From Pseudomonas sichuanensis (lineage in GTDB: Bacteria; Pseudomonadota; Gammaproteobacteria; Pseudomonadales; Pseudomonadaceae), in assembly GCF_003231305.1 (NCBI RefSeq), contig NZ_QKVM01000046.1:1-53431 (forward strand): a DNA stretch of 53,431 nt, given 5' to 3'. Made by a program: the position numbers and the translations under genes. Position 1 is the stretch's first letter. The number at the start of each line of letters is the position of its first letter. Shown here piece after piece: positions 45,799-53,431 of this stretch. The notes beneath the pieces were generated by a model. That model made no database searches, was not told the origin of the DNA, and saw only the letters and a program-made list of their open reading frames with translations.

Positions 45799-47298
45799 AT
45801 GAACATCCTCTACGACGAGCACATCGATGGCCCGCTGCCGGCCGTGGACAAAGCCGCGCTGCTACAGGCCCTGCGCGACGCCCTGCCCGACCTTGAGGTG
45901 CTGCACCGCAGCGAAGACCTCAAGCCCTATGAATGCGACGGCCTGTCGGCCTACCGCACGGTGCCGCTGCTGGTAGTGCTGCCCGAGCGCCTGGAGCAGG
46001 TGCAAGCCTTGCTGCAACTGTGCCACCAACGCGGCGTGCCGGTAGTGGCACGCGGTGCCGGCACCGGGCTGTCCGGCGGTGCGCTGCCGCTGAGCCAGGG
46101 CATCCTGCTGGTGATGGCGCGCTTCAACCGCATCCTTGAAGTCAACCCGCAAGGGCGCTTCGCCCGGGTCCAGCCCGGGGTGCGCAACCTGGCGATCTCG
46201 CAGGCGGCAGCCCCCTTCGGGCTGTACTACGCGCCCGACCCGTCCTCGCAGATTGCCTGCACCATCGGCGGCAACGTCGCCGAGAACGCCGGTGGCGTGC
46301 ACTGCCTCAAGTACGGCCTGACCGTGCACAACCTGCTCAAGGTGGACATTCTCACGGTCGAGGGCGAGCGCCTGGTACTGGGCAGCGATGCCCTCGACAG
46401 CCCGGGTTTCGACCTGCTGGCGCTGTTCACCGGCTCCGAGGGCATGCTCGGCATCGTCACCGAGGTGACCGTCAAGCTGCTGCCCAAGCCCCAGGTAGCG
46501 CGGGTGTTGCTGGCCAGTTTCGACAGCGTCGAGGATGCAGGCCGCGCGGTGGCCGACATCATCGCCGCCGGCATCATCCCCGGCGGCCTCGAGATGATGG
46601 ACAACCTGGCAATCCGCGCCGCCGAGGATTTCATCCACGCCGGCTACCCGGTGGACGCGGCAGCCATCCTGCTGTGCGAGCTCGACGGCGTAGAGGCCGA
46701 CGTGCAGGACGATTGCGCGCGGGTCGATGCCTTGCTGCGCAAGGCCCATGCCCGCGACGTGCGCCTGGCCTGCGACGAAGCTGAACGGGTGCGCTTCTGG
46801 GCCGGGCGCAAGAACGCTTTCCCGGCGGTGGGGCGCATTTCGCCGGACTACTACTGCATGGACGGCACCATCCCCCGCCGCGAACTGCCCCGGGTGCTCA
46901 AGGGCATCAGCGAGTTGTCGGCGCAGTACGGCCTGCGGGTGGCCAACGTGTTCCACGCCGGCGACGGCAACATGCACCCGCTGATCCTGTTCGACGCCAA
47001 CCTGCCCGGCGAGCTGGAGCGGGCCGAGGCCATCGGCGGCAAGATCCTCGAACTGTGCGTGGCGGTGGGCGGCAGCATCACCGGCGAGCACGGGGTGGGC
47101 CGCGAAAAGATCAACCAGATGTGCGCCCAGTTCAACAGCGACGAAATCACCTTGTTCCATGGGCTGAAAGCCGCCTTCGACCCGCAAGGCCTGCTCAACC
47201 CCGGCAAGAACATCCCCACCCTGCATCGCTGCGCCGAATTCGGCGCGTTGCACGTGCACCACGGCCAACTGCCCTTCCCTGACCTGGAGCGTTTCTGA
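45799..47298 (+). CDS. glcD: Glycolate oxidase subunit GlcD
   Basis: A 499-residue FAD-binding subunit of glycolate oxidase, oxidising glycolate to glyoxylate. The FAD site has VVARGAGTGLSGGALPL, then PSSQIACTIGGNVAENAGGVHCLKYG and EGMLGIVTEV. The C-terminal FAD oxidase domain has NVFHAGDGNMHPLI and ITGEHGVGREKI. The complex with GlcE and GlcF passes electrons to the respiratory chain at the membrane. ATG at 45799 is used; a GTG is 9 bp upstream in frame. It overlaps glcE by 1 bp. Confidence 0.95.
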   Translation: MNILYDEHIDGPLPAVDKAALLQALRDALPDLEVLHRSEDLKPYECDGLSAYRTVPLLVVLPERLEQVQALLQLCHQRGVPVVARGAGTGLSGGALPLSQGILLVMARFNRILEVNPQGRFARVQPGVRNLAISQAAAPFGLYYAPDPSSQIACTIGGNVAENAGGVHCLKYGLTVHNLLKVDILTVEGERLVLGSDALDSPGFDLLALFTGSEGMLGIVTEVTVKLLPKPQVARVLLASFDSVEDAGRAVADIIAAGIIPGGLEMMDNLAIRAAEDFIHAGYPVDAAAILLCELDGVEADVQDDCARVDALLRKAHARDVRLACDEAERVRFWAGRKNAFPAVGRISPDYYCMDGTIPRRELPRVLKGISELSAQYGLRVANVFHAGDGNMHPLILFDANLPGELERAEAIGGKILELCVAVGGSITGEHGVGREKINQMCAQFNSDEITLFHGLKAAFDPQGLLNPGKNIPTLHRCAEFGALHVHHGQLPFPDLERF

Positions 47299-48344
47299 TG
47301 AGCCGCGACCTCAGCCAGGACCTGCTGGAACAGGTCAACCAGGCGCTTAGCCTGGGCACACCGCTGCGTATCCAGGGTGGCAACAGCAAGGCCATGCTCG
47401 GGCGCCCGGTGGCCGGGGAGATCGTCGACACCCGGGGCCACCACGGCATCGTCAGCTACGACCCGACCGAGCTGGTCATCACTGCTCGCGCCGGCACGCC
47501 GCTGATGGAAATCGAAGCGGCACTGCACCAGGCCGGGCAGATGCTGCCCTGCGAGCCACCACACCTGGGGCCTGGGGCCACGCTCGGCGGCATGGTCGCG
47601 GCGGGGCTGTCCGGGCCACGGCGGCCCTGGGCCGGGGCAGTGCGCGACTACGTGCTTGGCACGCGACTGATCACCGGCCACGGCAAACTGCTGCGCTTTG
47701 GCGGCGAGGTGATGAAGAACGTCGCCGGCTACGATGTGTCGCGTTTGATGGCCGGTAGCTTCGGCTGCCTGGGGCTGCTCACCGAAGTGTCGCTGAAGGT
47801 ACTGCCCCGGCCGCGTCAGTGCCTGAGCCTGTGTTTGCCGATGGACAGCCGGCAGGCCTTGGCCGCACTGGCCGAATGGGGCCAGCAGCCGCTGCCGATC
47901 AGTGCGGCCTGCCATGACGGTGAAGCGTTGTACCTGCGCCTGGAGGGTGGCGAAGGCTCGGTGCGTTCGGCCCGCGAGCGGCTGGGTGGCGACACGGTGG
48001 ACAACCGGGTGTGGGGCGACCTGCGCGAACAGCGCCTGCCTTTCTTCGACGACCCGGCGCCACTGTGGCGCCTGTCGGTGCCCAACACCTGCGCCCTGCT
48101 CGACCTGCCGGGGCGGCAGTTGATCGACTGGGGCGGCGCGCAGCGCTGGCTCACGTCAAATGCGCCGGCGCAGTCGATCCGCGAGCAGGTGGCCAAGGTC
48201 GGCGGCCATGCCACCGCCTATGCCCCCGGCGATGACAGCACGGCGCCGCTGCCGGCGGCGCTGATGCGCTACCACCAGGCACTGAAACGGCAACTCGACC
48301 CCCAGGGCATCTTCAACCCTGGCCGCCTGTACCCGGACCTGTGA
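47298..48344 (+). CDS. glcE: Glycolate oxidase subunit GlcE
   Basis: A 348-residue second FAD-binding subunit. It has the short GNSKAMLGRPV-type FAD motif, LVITARAGTPLMEIEAALHQAGQMLPCEPPHLGPGATLGGMVAAGLSGPRRPWAG, and GEVMKNVAGYDVSRLMAGSFGCLGLLTEVSLKVLPRP. The arrangement and size match E. coli GlcE. It is required for activity together with GlcD and GlcF. TGATG overlap with glcD, 9 bp before glcF. Confidence 0.94.
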   Translation: MSRDLSQDLLEQVNQALSLGTPLRIQGGNSKAMLGRPVAGEIVDTRGHHGIVSYDPTELVITARAGTPLMEIEAALHQAGQMLPCEPPHLGPGATLGGMVAAGLSGPRRPWAGAVRDYVLGTRLITGHGKLLRFGGEVMKNVAGYDVSRLMAGSFGCLGLLTEVSLKVLPRPRQCLSLCLPMDSRQALAALAEWGQQPLPISAACHDGEALYLRLEGGEGSVRSARERLGGDTVDNRVWGDLREQRLPFFDDPAPLWRLSVPNTCALLDLPGRQLIDWGGAQRWLTSNAPAQSIREQVAKVGGHATAYAPGDDSTAPLPAALMRYHQALKRQLDPQGIFNPGRLYPDL

Positions 48345-48353
48345 GGCCACGCC

Positions 48354-49583
48354 ATGCAAACCCACCTGAGCGATGCCGCCAAGCAACTGGCCCGCGGTGA
48401 AGAGGCCGAAAGCATCCTGCGCTCCTGCGTGCACTGCGGCTTCTGCACGGCCACCTGCCCCACCTATCAATTGCTCGGCGACGAACTGGACGGGCCACGC
48501 GGGCGCATCTACCTGATCAAGCAGGTGCTCGAAGGCGAGCCGGTGACCGCCAGCACCCAACTGCACCTGGACCGCTGCCTGAGCTGCCGCAATTGCGAGA
48601 GCACCTGCCCCTCGGGGGTCAAGTACCACGACCTGCTCGATATCGGCCGCGCCGTGGTCGAGCAACAGGTGCCGCGCCCGCTGCGGCAGCGTCTGTTGCG
48701 CGAAGGCTTGCGCGCCGTGGTGCCGCACCCGGCCGCGTTCAAGGCCCTGGCCAAGGTCGGCCAAACCCTCAGGCCGTTGCTGCCCAACGGCCTCAAGGCC
48801 AAGTTGCCAGCCCAGGTGCACCACGCCGGCCAGCGCCCGGCGCCCCGCCACCCACGCCGCGTGCTGCTGCTCGAAGGCTGCGTGCAGCAAGCACTGTCGC
48901 CCAACACCAACGCCGCCACCGCGCGCCTGCTGGACCGCCTGGGCATCAGCGTCGAGCCGGCCCCTGAGGCCGGCTGCTGCGGCGCCGTGGACTACCATCT
49001 GGATGCCCAGGCCCAAGGCCTGCAACGCGCCCGGCACAATATCGACACCTGGTGGCCGGCCATCGAAGCCGGCGCCGAAGCCATCGTGCAAACCGCCAGC
49101 GGCTGCGGTGCCTTCGTGCGTGACTATGGTCACCTGCTCAAGGACGATGCGCGCTATGCCGCCAAGGCCGCCCGTGTCAGCGCCCTGGCCCGCGACCTGG
49201 TGCAACTGCTGCAGGCCGAGCCGCTGGAGCAGTTGGGCCTGTGTACCGAACAGCGCCTGGCATTCCATTGCCCCTGTACCCTGCAGCACGCCCTCAAGCT
49301 TGGCGGTGCTGTGGAAAGCCTGCTGACCCGCCTGGGTTTCCACCTCACCAGCGTGCCCGACGGCCACCTGTGCTGCGGCTCGGCGGGCACCTACTCGCTG
49401 ACCCAGCCGGCGCTGTCGCGCCAACTGCGCAACAACCGCCTGGCGGCCCTGGAAAGCGGAAAACCTGCGATCATCGCCACCGCCAATATCGGCTGCCAGC
49501 TCCACCTCGACGGCGCTGGCCGCACACCGGTACGGCACTGGATCGAAATTGTCGAAGACGCCCTGGAGGCACCCCATGCATAG
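48354..49583 (+). CDS. glcF: Glycolate oxidase iron-sulfur subunit GlcF
   Basis: A 409-residue iron-sulfur subunit with two 4Fe-4S motifs (CVHCGFCTATCP at about 24-35 and CLSCRNCESTCPSG at about 75-88) and two CCG domains (CCGAVDYHLD, CCGSAGTYS). It carries electrons from GlcDE to the quinone pool. It overlaps glcG by 8 bp. Confidence 0.95.
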   Translation: MQTHLSDAAKQLARGEEAESILRSCVHCGFCTATCPTYQLLGDELDGPRGRIYLIKQVLEGEPVTASTQLHLDRCLSCRNCESTCPSGVKYHDLLDIGRAVVEQQVPRPLRQRLLREGLRAVVPHPAAFKALAKVGQTLRPLLPNGLKAKLPAQVHHAGQRPAPRHPRRVLLLEGCVQQALSPNTNAATARLLDRLGISVEPAPEAGCCGAVDYHLDAQAQGLQRARHNIDTWWPAIEAGAEAIVQTASGCGAFVRDYGHLLKDDARYAAKAARVSALARDLVQLLQAEPLEQLGLCTEQRLAFHCPCTLQHALKLGGAVESLLTRLGFHLTSVPDGHLCCGSAGTYSLTQPALSRQLRNNRLAALESGKPAIIATANIGCQLHLDGAGRTPVRHWIEIVEDALEAPHA

Positions 49584-49974
49584 CAAACCCGCACTCGACC
49601 AGGCGGACGTCGCCCGGCTGCTCGCCGCCGCCCGTCAGCATGCCCAGGCCCAACAGTGGCCGGTGACCATCGCCGTGGTCGACGACGGCGGCCATCCGCT
49701 GGCCCTGGAGCGCCTGGACGGCTGCGCCCCGGCCAGCGCCTACATCGCCATGGAGAAAGCCCGCACCGCGGCGCTGGGCCGCCGGGAATCGCGCGACTAC
49801 GAGCAGATGGTCAACGACGGGCGCACCGCATTCGTCACCGCGCCGCTGCTGACCAGCCTGGAAGGCGGCGTGCCACTGCGGGTAGAGGGCCAGGTGGTCG
49901 GCGCGATCGGCGTGTCGGGAGTCAAGTCCGGGCAGGATGCCGAAGTGGCCAAGGCCGGGGCACAGGCGCTCTGA
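49576..49974 (+). CDS. glcG: GlcG/HbpS-family protein
   Basis: A 132-residue GlcG protein of the HbpS-like family (PVTIAVVDDGGHPLALERLDGCAPASAYIAMEKARTAALGRRESRDYEQM, then GGVPLRVEGQVVGAIGVSG). HbpS relatives bind haem or cobalamin; the role of GlcG in glycolate metabolism is uncertain. ATG at 49576 follows GGAGGC, within the glcF end. It closes the operon, as in E. coli. Confidence 0.9.
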   Translation: MHSKPALDQADVARLLAAARQHAQAQQWPVTIAVVDDGGHPLALERLDGCAPASAYIAMEKARTAALGRRESRDYEQMVNDGRTAFVTAPLLTSLEGGVPLRVEGQVVGAIGVSGVKSGQDAEVAKAGAQAL

Positions 49975-49991
49975 TGCCCCTGCCCCGGCCT
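49952..49991. terminator. Terminator between glcG and emrB
   Basis: AGGCCGGGGCA (49952-49962) and TGCCCCGGCCT (49981-49991) are perfectly complementary with an 18-nt loop. The stem covers the glcG stop codon and lies between convergent genes, so it may end both transcripts. No T-run is seen. Confidence 0.5.
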
Positions 49992-49998
49992 CGACGGC

Positions 49999-51534
49999 TC
50001 AATGCCCCGCCGACGCCGGCCCGGCCTTGGCGGTGAAGGGTGGCTTGGCCAGCCACACCAGCAGGATCAAACCGGCGAACACCCAGGTCAGCAGGGTGAA
50101 ATAGTCCACCGTCGACATCATGTAGGCCTGGCCGTTGAGCATCTGCTCCAGCTGCGCATAGCTCTGCGGGTTGGCCCCGCCCAACTGGTCGAGGGTGTGA
50201 CGGGTGGCCGGGTCGAAGGTACTGAGGTGCTCGCTCAGGTAGGCGTGGTGCTGGTCGGCGCGGCGGATCCAGATCCAGGTCGTCAGCGACGCGGCAAAAC
50301 TGCCGCCCAGGGTGCGCAGGAAAGTGGCCAGGCCCGAGCCATCGGCGATCTGATGCGGCGGCAGGTCCGACAGCAGGATGCTCAGGGTCGGCATGAAGAA
50401 CAGCGCCACGCCGATGCCCATGAACAGCTGCACCAGGGCGATATGGGTGAAGTCCACTTCGTTGGTGAAGCCGGCGCGCATGTAGCAACTGGTGCCGATG
50501 GCCAAAAAGGCGATGCCGGCCAGCAGGCGCAGGTCGAAGCGGTGCGCGTACTTGCCCACGAACGGCGACATGAGCACCGGCAGCAAGCCGATCGGCGCCA
50601 CCGCCAGGCCCGCCCAGGTGGCGGTATAGCCCATCTGCGTCTGCAACCACTGCGGCAGGATCAGGTTGATGCCGAAAAACGCCGAGTAGCCACCCACCAG
50701 CACGATGGTGCCGATGCGAAAGTTACGGTGCACGAACAATCGCAGGTTGACCACCGGGTGACGGTCGGTGAGCTCCCAGATGATGAAGATCGCCAGGAAT
50801 ACCACCGATATCAGGGTGCCGATGACGATGAACGAGGACTCGAACCAGTCCAGGTCGTTGCCCTTGTCCAGCACCACCTGCAACGCGCCGACGCCGACGA
50901 TCAAGGTCAGCAGGCCGATGTAGTCCATCGGCTGGCGGCTGGTGACCACCGGCCGCGCGCGCATCTGCTGGCGCACCACCGCGGCGGCGAACAGGCCGAT
51001 CGGGATGTTGATGAAGAAGATCCAGGGCCAGCTGTAGCTGTCGGTGATCCAGCCGCCGAGTATCGGCCCGGCTATCGGCGCCACCACCGTGACCATCGCC
51101 AGCAGCGCCAGGGCCATGCCGCGCTTGGCCGGCGGATACACGGCAATCAGCAAGGTCTGGGTCATCGGGTACAAGGGCCCGGCGACCACGCCCTGCAACA
51201 CGCGAAACCCGACCAGCTCGGGCATCGACTGGGCGACGCCACAGAGGAACGATGCCAGCACGAACAGCAAGGTGGCCCAGATGAACAGCTTGACCTCACC
51301 GAAGCGCCGGCTCAGCCAGCCGGTGAGCGGCAAGGCGATGGCGTTGCTCACCGCGAACGAGGTGATCACCCAGGTGCCCTGCTCGTAACTCACGCCGAGG
51401 TTGCCGGAGATGGTCGGCAACGCCACGTTGGCGATGGTGGTGTCGAGCACCTGCATGAAGGTCGCCAGCGACAGGCCGATGGTGGTCAGCAGCAGGCTCG
51501 GCGGGGTGAACTGCGCGGGGGCCGCCTGGCTCAT
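49999..51534 (-). CDS. emrB: EmrB-type multidrug exporter (DHA2 MFS)
   Basis: A 511-residue DHA2-family MFS transporter with 14 predicted helices. Motif A-type LSRRFGEVKLFI, DTTIANVALPTISGNLGVSYEQGTWVITSF (helix 1-2) and motif C-type GPILGGWITDSYSWPWIFFINIPIGLF are diagnostic. With the periplasmic adaptor EmrA it exports hydrophobic toxicants; an outer-membrane channel must come from elsewhere, as none is encoded beside it. It overlaps emrA by 4 bp and is in one operon with marR. Confidence 0.93.
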   Translation of the reverse strand: MSQAAPAQFTPPSLLLTTIGLSLATFMQVLDTTIANVALPTISGNLGVSYEQGTWVITSFAVSNAIALPLTGWLSRRFGEVKLFIWATLLFVLASFLCGVAQSMPELVGFRVLQGVVAGPLYPMTQTLLIAVYPPAKRGMALALLAMVTVVAPIAGPILGGWITDSYSWPWIFFINIPIGLFAAAVVRQQMRARPVVTSRQPMDYIGLLTLIVGVGALQVVLDKGNDLDWFESSFIVIGTLISVVFLAIFIIWELTDRHPVVNLRLFVHRNFRIGTIVLVGGYSAFFGINLILPQWLQTQMGYTATWAGLAVAPIGLLPVLMSPFVGKYAHRFDLRLLAGIAFLAIGTSCYMRAGFTNEVDFTHIALVQLFMGIGVALFFMPTLSILLSDLPPHQIADGSGLATFLRTLGGSFAASLTTWIWIRRADQHHAYLSEHLSTFDPATRHTLDQLGGANPQSYAQLEQMLNGQAYMMSTVDYFTLLTWVFAGLILLVWLAKPPFTAKAGPASAGH

Positions 51535-52724
51535 CGCTGCGCCGTCTTGCCGCTGGCGCTGTTGTCGTGGATCAACCGGGCGATCAGGTTGTCGGCCTCG
51601 ACCAACTGGCGGTCATACACCTGGGTGCTGTAGCTGGCCTGCTGCTGTGGCTGCTGGGCCAGGGCCGGGCCGCTCTGGTCATGCAGGTCGACTTCCACAA
51701 CCGTGGACAAGCCGATGCGCAGCGGGTGGTCTTTCAACTGCTCGGGGTTCAGGTGGATACGTACCGGCACCCGCTGAACGATCTTGATCCAGTTGCCGGT
51801 GGCGTTCTGCGCTGGCAGCAGGGCGAAGGCGCTGCCGGTACCGGCGCCCAAGCTGTCGACGGTGCCGCTGTACTTCACTTCGCTGCCGTACAGGTCGGCA
51901 GTGATCTGCACCGGCTGACCGATGCGCATGTCGCGCAGTTGGGTTTCCTTGAAGTTGGCGTCGATCCACACCTCATCCAGCGGGATCACCGCCATGGTCG
52001 CGGTGCCCGGCTGCAAGCGCTGGCCCAGCTGCACGGTGCGCTTGGCCACATGGCCGGTGACCGGCGCCACCAGGGTGGTGCGGGCGTGGTCGAGATAGGC
52101 CTGGCGCAGGTCGGCGGCGGCGGCCATGACTTCGGGGTGCGACGAAACCACGGTGTCGTCGACCAACGCCGTGCTGGTGTTGAGCTGCTGGCGCGCGCTG
52201 TTGACGGCAGCCTGGGCCACGGTCAGGTCGTCACGGGCATGGGCGATCTCTTCCTGGGCAATGGCGCCGCTGTCGGCCAGCACCTTGCGCCGGTTGTAGT
52301 TTTGCTGAGCCTTCTGCAACTCGGCCTGACGGGTTTGCACCTGCGCCTTGAGCGCGTCGACATTGCTGTACAGCCCGCGCACCTGGCGCACGCTGCGCGC
52401 CAGTTTGGCCTCGGCGGACTGCAGGGCCACTTCGCTGTCGGCCGGGTCGAATTGCAGCAGTACCTGCCCTGCCTGCACCAGGTCGCCGTCATCGGCGCCG
52501 ATGCTGGTGACGGTGCCGGTGACCAGGGGCGTGATTTCAACGACGTTGCCGCTCACATAGGCGTCGTCGGTGCTTTCCTGCCAGCGCCCGACCAGGCTGT
52601 ACCAAGCCCAGGTGGCGGCCCCGGCGAGGATCAGCAGCAGAAGCAGGCCGAGCAGCCAGGCCTTGCGTTTACGCGTGTTGTCGGGCGCGGCAGCTGGGGT
52701 GGAGGTGTCAGCGGGAGTGGCCAT
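51531..52724 (-). CDS. emrA: EmrA-type membrane fusion protein
   Basis: A 397-residue HlyD-family periplasmic adaptor. It has one N-terminal transmembrane helix (AWLLGLLLLLILAGAATWAWY), a lipoyl-like β segment (YVSGNVVEITPLVTGTVTSIGADDGDLVQAGQVLLQFD), a helical hairpin of about 100 residues, and a β-barrel (TLVAPVTGHVAKRTVQLGQRLQPG). It links EmrB to an outer-membrane channel. It starts 30 bp downstream of the marR stop. Confidence 0.93.
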   Translation of the reverse strand: MATPADTSTPAAAPDNTRKRKAWLLGLLLLLILAGAATWAWYSLVGRWQESTDDAYVSGNVVEITPLVTGTVTSIGADDGDLVQAGQVLLQFDPADSEVALQSAEAKLARSVRQVRGLYSNVDALKAQVQTRQAELQKAQQNYNRRKVLADSGAIAQEEIAHARDDLTVAQAAVNSARQQLNTSTALVDDTVVSSHPEVMAAAADLRQAYLDHARTTLVAPVTGHVAKRTVQLGQRLQPGTATMAVIPLDEVWIDANFKETQLRDMRIGQPVQITADLYGSEVKYSGTVDSLGAGTGSAFALLPAQNATGNWIKIVQRVPVRIHLNPEQLKDHPLRIGLSTVVEVDLHDQSGPALAQQPQQQASYSTQVYDRQLVEADNLIARLIHDNSASGKTAQR

Positions 52725-52754
52725 GACAATACCTTGGAGAATGCGTGACAGGGA

Positions 52755-53228
52755 TCAACGATCGCCGAAGCGGCGGATCGTCAGGGGGTCGCCGGCGCTG
52801 AGCAGGACCTTGGCGAGCAGGCTTTCGAGGGTTTTCAGTTCCTCGGGCTGCAGCACGCCGACCAGTTCGTTCATCGCCGCCGCGCCGACCTGGGGCAGGC
52901 GGTCGGCCAGGCTTTGGCCGTCGGCGCTGAGTGCCAGGCGCACCTGGCGGCGGTCTTCGGGGCAGCGGTTGCGCAGGATCAGGCCCTTCTGCTCGAGGCG
53001 GTCGAGCATGCGGGTCATCGAGCCGCTGTCCAGGCCCAGGTAGCGGCACAGCTCGGCTGGGGTGTCGACCTGGTACTGGGTGACGATGATCAGCACCTTG
53101 AACTGTGCGGCGGTGACGCCGTGGGCTTCGAGGTGCCAGTCGAGGATGCGGTCCTTCAGGATCGCGGCGCGGCCGAGCAGCATGCCGATGGCGCAGGTCT
53201 GGAAATTTTCCGGGGTGAAATGGGACAT
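52755..53228 (-). CDS. MarR-family repressor of the emrAB operon
   Basis: A 157-residue MarR regulator (winged helix: VTAAQFKVLIIVTQYQVDTPAELCRYLGLDSGSMTRMLDRLEQKGLILRNRCPEDRRQVRLALSADG). It is similar to EmrR/MprA in organisation. It is the first gene of the operon with emrA and emrB, and a CTGCCTAGGCAG palindrome is 35 bp upstream of its start, so it probably represses the whole operon until a toxic ligand binds. Confidence 0.92.
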   Translation of the reverse strand: MSHFTPENFQTCAIGMLLGRAAILKDRILDWHLEAHGVTAAQFKVLIIVTQYQVDTPAELCRYLGLDSGSMTRMLDRLEQKGLILRNRCPEDRRQVRLALSADGQSLADRLPQVGAAAMNELVGVLQPEELKTLESLLAKVLLSAGDPLTIRRFGDR

Positions 53229-53262
53229 CGGGGGGTGCTCGGGTAATTGTGTGTAAATATTA

Positions 53263-53274
53263 CTGCCTAGGCAG
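53263..53274. promoter_or_regulatory. MarR operator palindrome
   Basis: CTGCCTAGGCAG is a perfect 12-bp palindrome upstream of marR. Related TTGCCTAGGCAA-like sites are known for MarR-family proteins. Location supports autoregulation. Confidence 0.6.
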
Positions 53275-53320
53275 GGAATGTCAAAGCATTGATTAGGATG
53301 CTAAGTAAAATTTCATTTTG

Positions 53321-53382
53321 GGGTTCGGGTTCGGGTTCGGGTTCGGGTTCGGGTTCGGGTTCGGGTTCGGGTTCGGGTTCGG
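53321..53382 (+). repeat. (GGGTTC)10 tandem repeat
   Basis: Ten perfect GGGTTC hexamers plus GG. Each unit has a GGG run, so four or more can form a G-quadruplex. Replication slippage could change its length. It lies 93 bp upstream of marR. Confidence 0.95.
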
Positions 53383-53395
53383 CCTTCAGAGTGTG

Positions 53396-53431
53396 GGTTT
53401 TGATAGATGTATGCGCATTCGGCGGCGATGG
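53396..53431 (+). repeat. Dispersed intergenic motif, partial copy
   Basis: The motif containing GGGTTTTGAT and TGTATGCGCATTC matches the minus strand at 35443-35475 at 27 of 30 positions. Both copies are preceded by short G-run tandem repeats. The window ends within this copy. Confidence 0.65.

Noticed and set aside
45600..45806. Remnant of glcC or small gene upstream of glcD
   Set aside because: The 68-residue frame has no helix-turn-helix or GntR character and no ribosome binding site.
45862..47268. 468-residue minus-strand reading frame
   Set aside because: Antisense to glcD; His/Gln/Val-rich product typical of GC-rich shadows.
50002..51633. 543-residue plus-strand reading frame
   Set aside because: Antisense to emrB and emrA, both unmistakable; Arg/Gln/His-rich without domains.
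53321..53382. CRISPR array
   Set aside because: The repeat unit is only 6 bp with no spacers. No repeat-spacer pattern was seen anywhere in the window.

Overview
The window is high-GC DNA from a Pseudomonas, most likely of the P. putida group. The evidence is the codon usage, a REP-type palindrome at position 1, a glcDEFG glycolate oxidase operon, and ECF/SrpA-like and EmrAB-type clusters that look pseudomonad. Two thirds of it is one complete Mu-like transposable prophage; the rest is ordinary chromosome.

Prophage (260-35346, about 35.1 kb). Both ends can be placed to the base. The element is bounded by TG...CA, its termini share TGTRAGCRMGCG, and it is flanked by a 5-bp target duplication GTATG (255-259 and 35347-35351). 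It reads from right to left. At the left end (high coordinates) lie a plus-strand LexA/CI-like repressor with repeated TTTCAAGTTC operator-like sites, then on the minus strand a Ner-like protein, a small conserved protein, the DDE transposase A and its ATPase partner B. Next comes an early block of about a dozen small genes (25585-30662), mostly of unknown function, followed by GemA and the activator Mor. A terminator at 24702-24725 closes the early/middle region. The late region runs in Mu order: holin, transglycosylase, Rz-like and Rz1-like spanins, gp25, gp26, small and large terminase, portal, F-like protein, G, protease/scaffold, decoration protein, major head T, gp36, gp37, gp38, sheath L, tube M, gp41 with a -1 frameshift extension, tape measure, N, P, gp45, gp46, gp47, gp48, tail fibre and fibre assembly. 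A DUF1353 protein and an orphan adenine methyltransferase sit at the right end, where Mu carries mom. All modules needed for a contractile-tailed phage look intact, so the prophage may be inducible.

The least explained prophage features are two. One is a 67-68 bp two-hairpin element present twice in the early operon, with a compensatory base-pair change and a frame-breaking indel between the copies. The other is a small two-helix membrane protein gene (8587-8796) on the strand opposite to the tail operon, next to an AT-richer tape-measure segment.

Host region (35352-53431). An anti-sigma/ECF sigma pair is divergent from a catalase-related SrpA-like protein and a cytochrome b561. Between them are two back-to-back GGAATA-N15-CGTC promoters. 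Then come an MFS transporter, a PuuR-like XRE-cupin regulator, a small unknown, a DsbA-fold isomerase, an SDR divergent from a TetR regulator with a perfect palindrome between them, a secreted HExxH protein overlapping the TetR gene, a GlxA-type AraC regulator, a LysE/RhtB exporter, a YbjN-like protein, glcD-glcE-glcF-glcG, and a marR-emrA-emrB operon read leftward from the window end. The window closes with ten GGGTTC repeats and part of a dispersed intergenic motif that also occurs beside the prophage. The prophage appears to have inserted into such an intergenic element.
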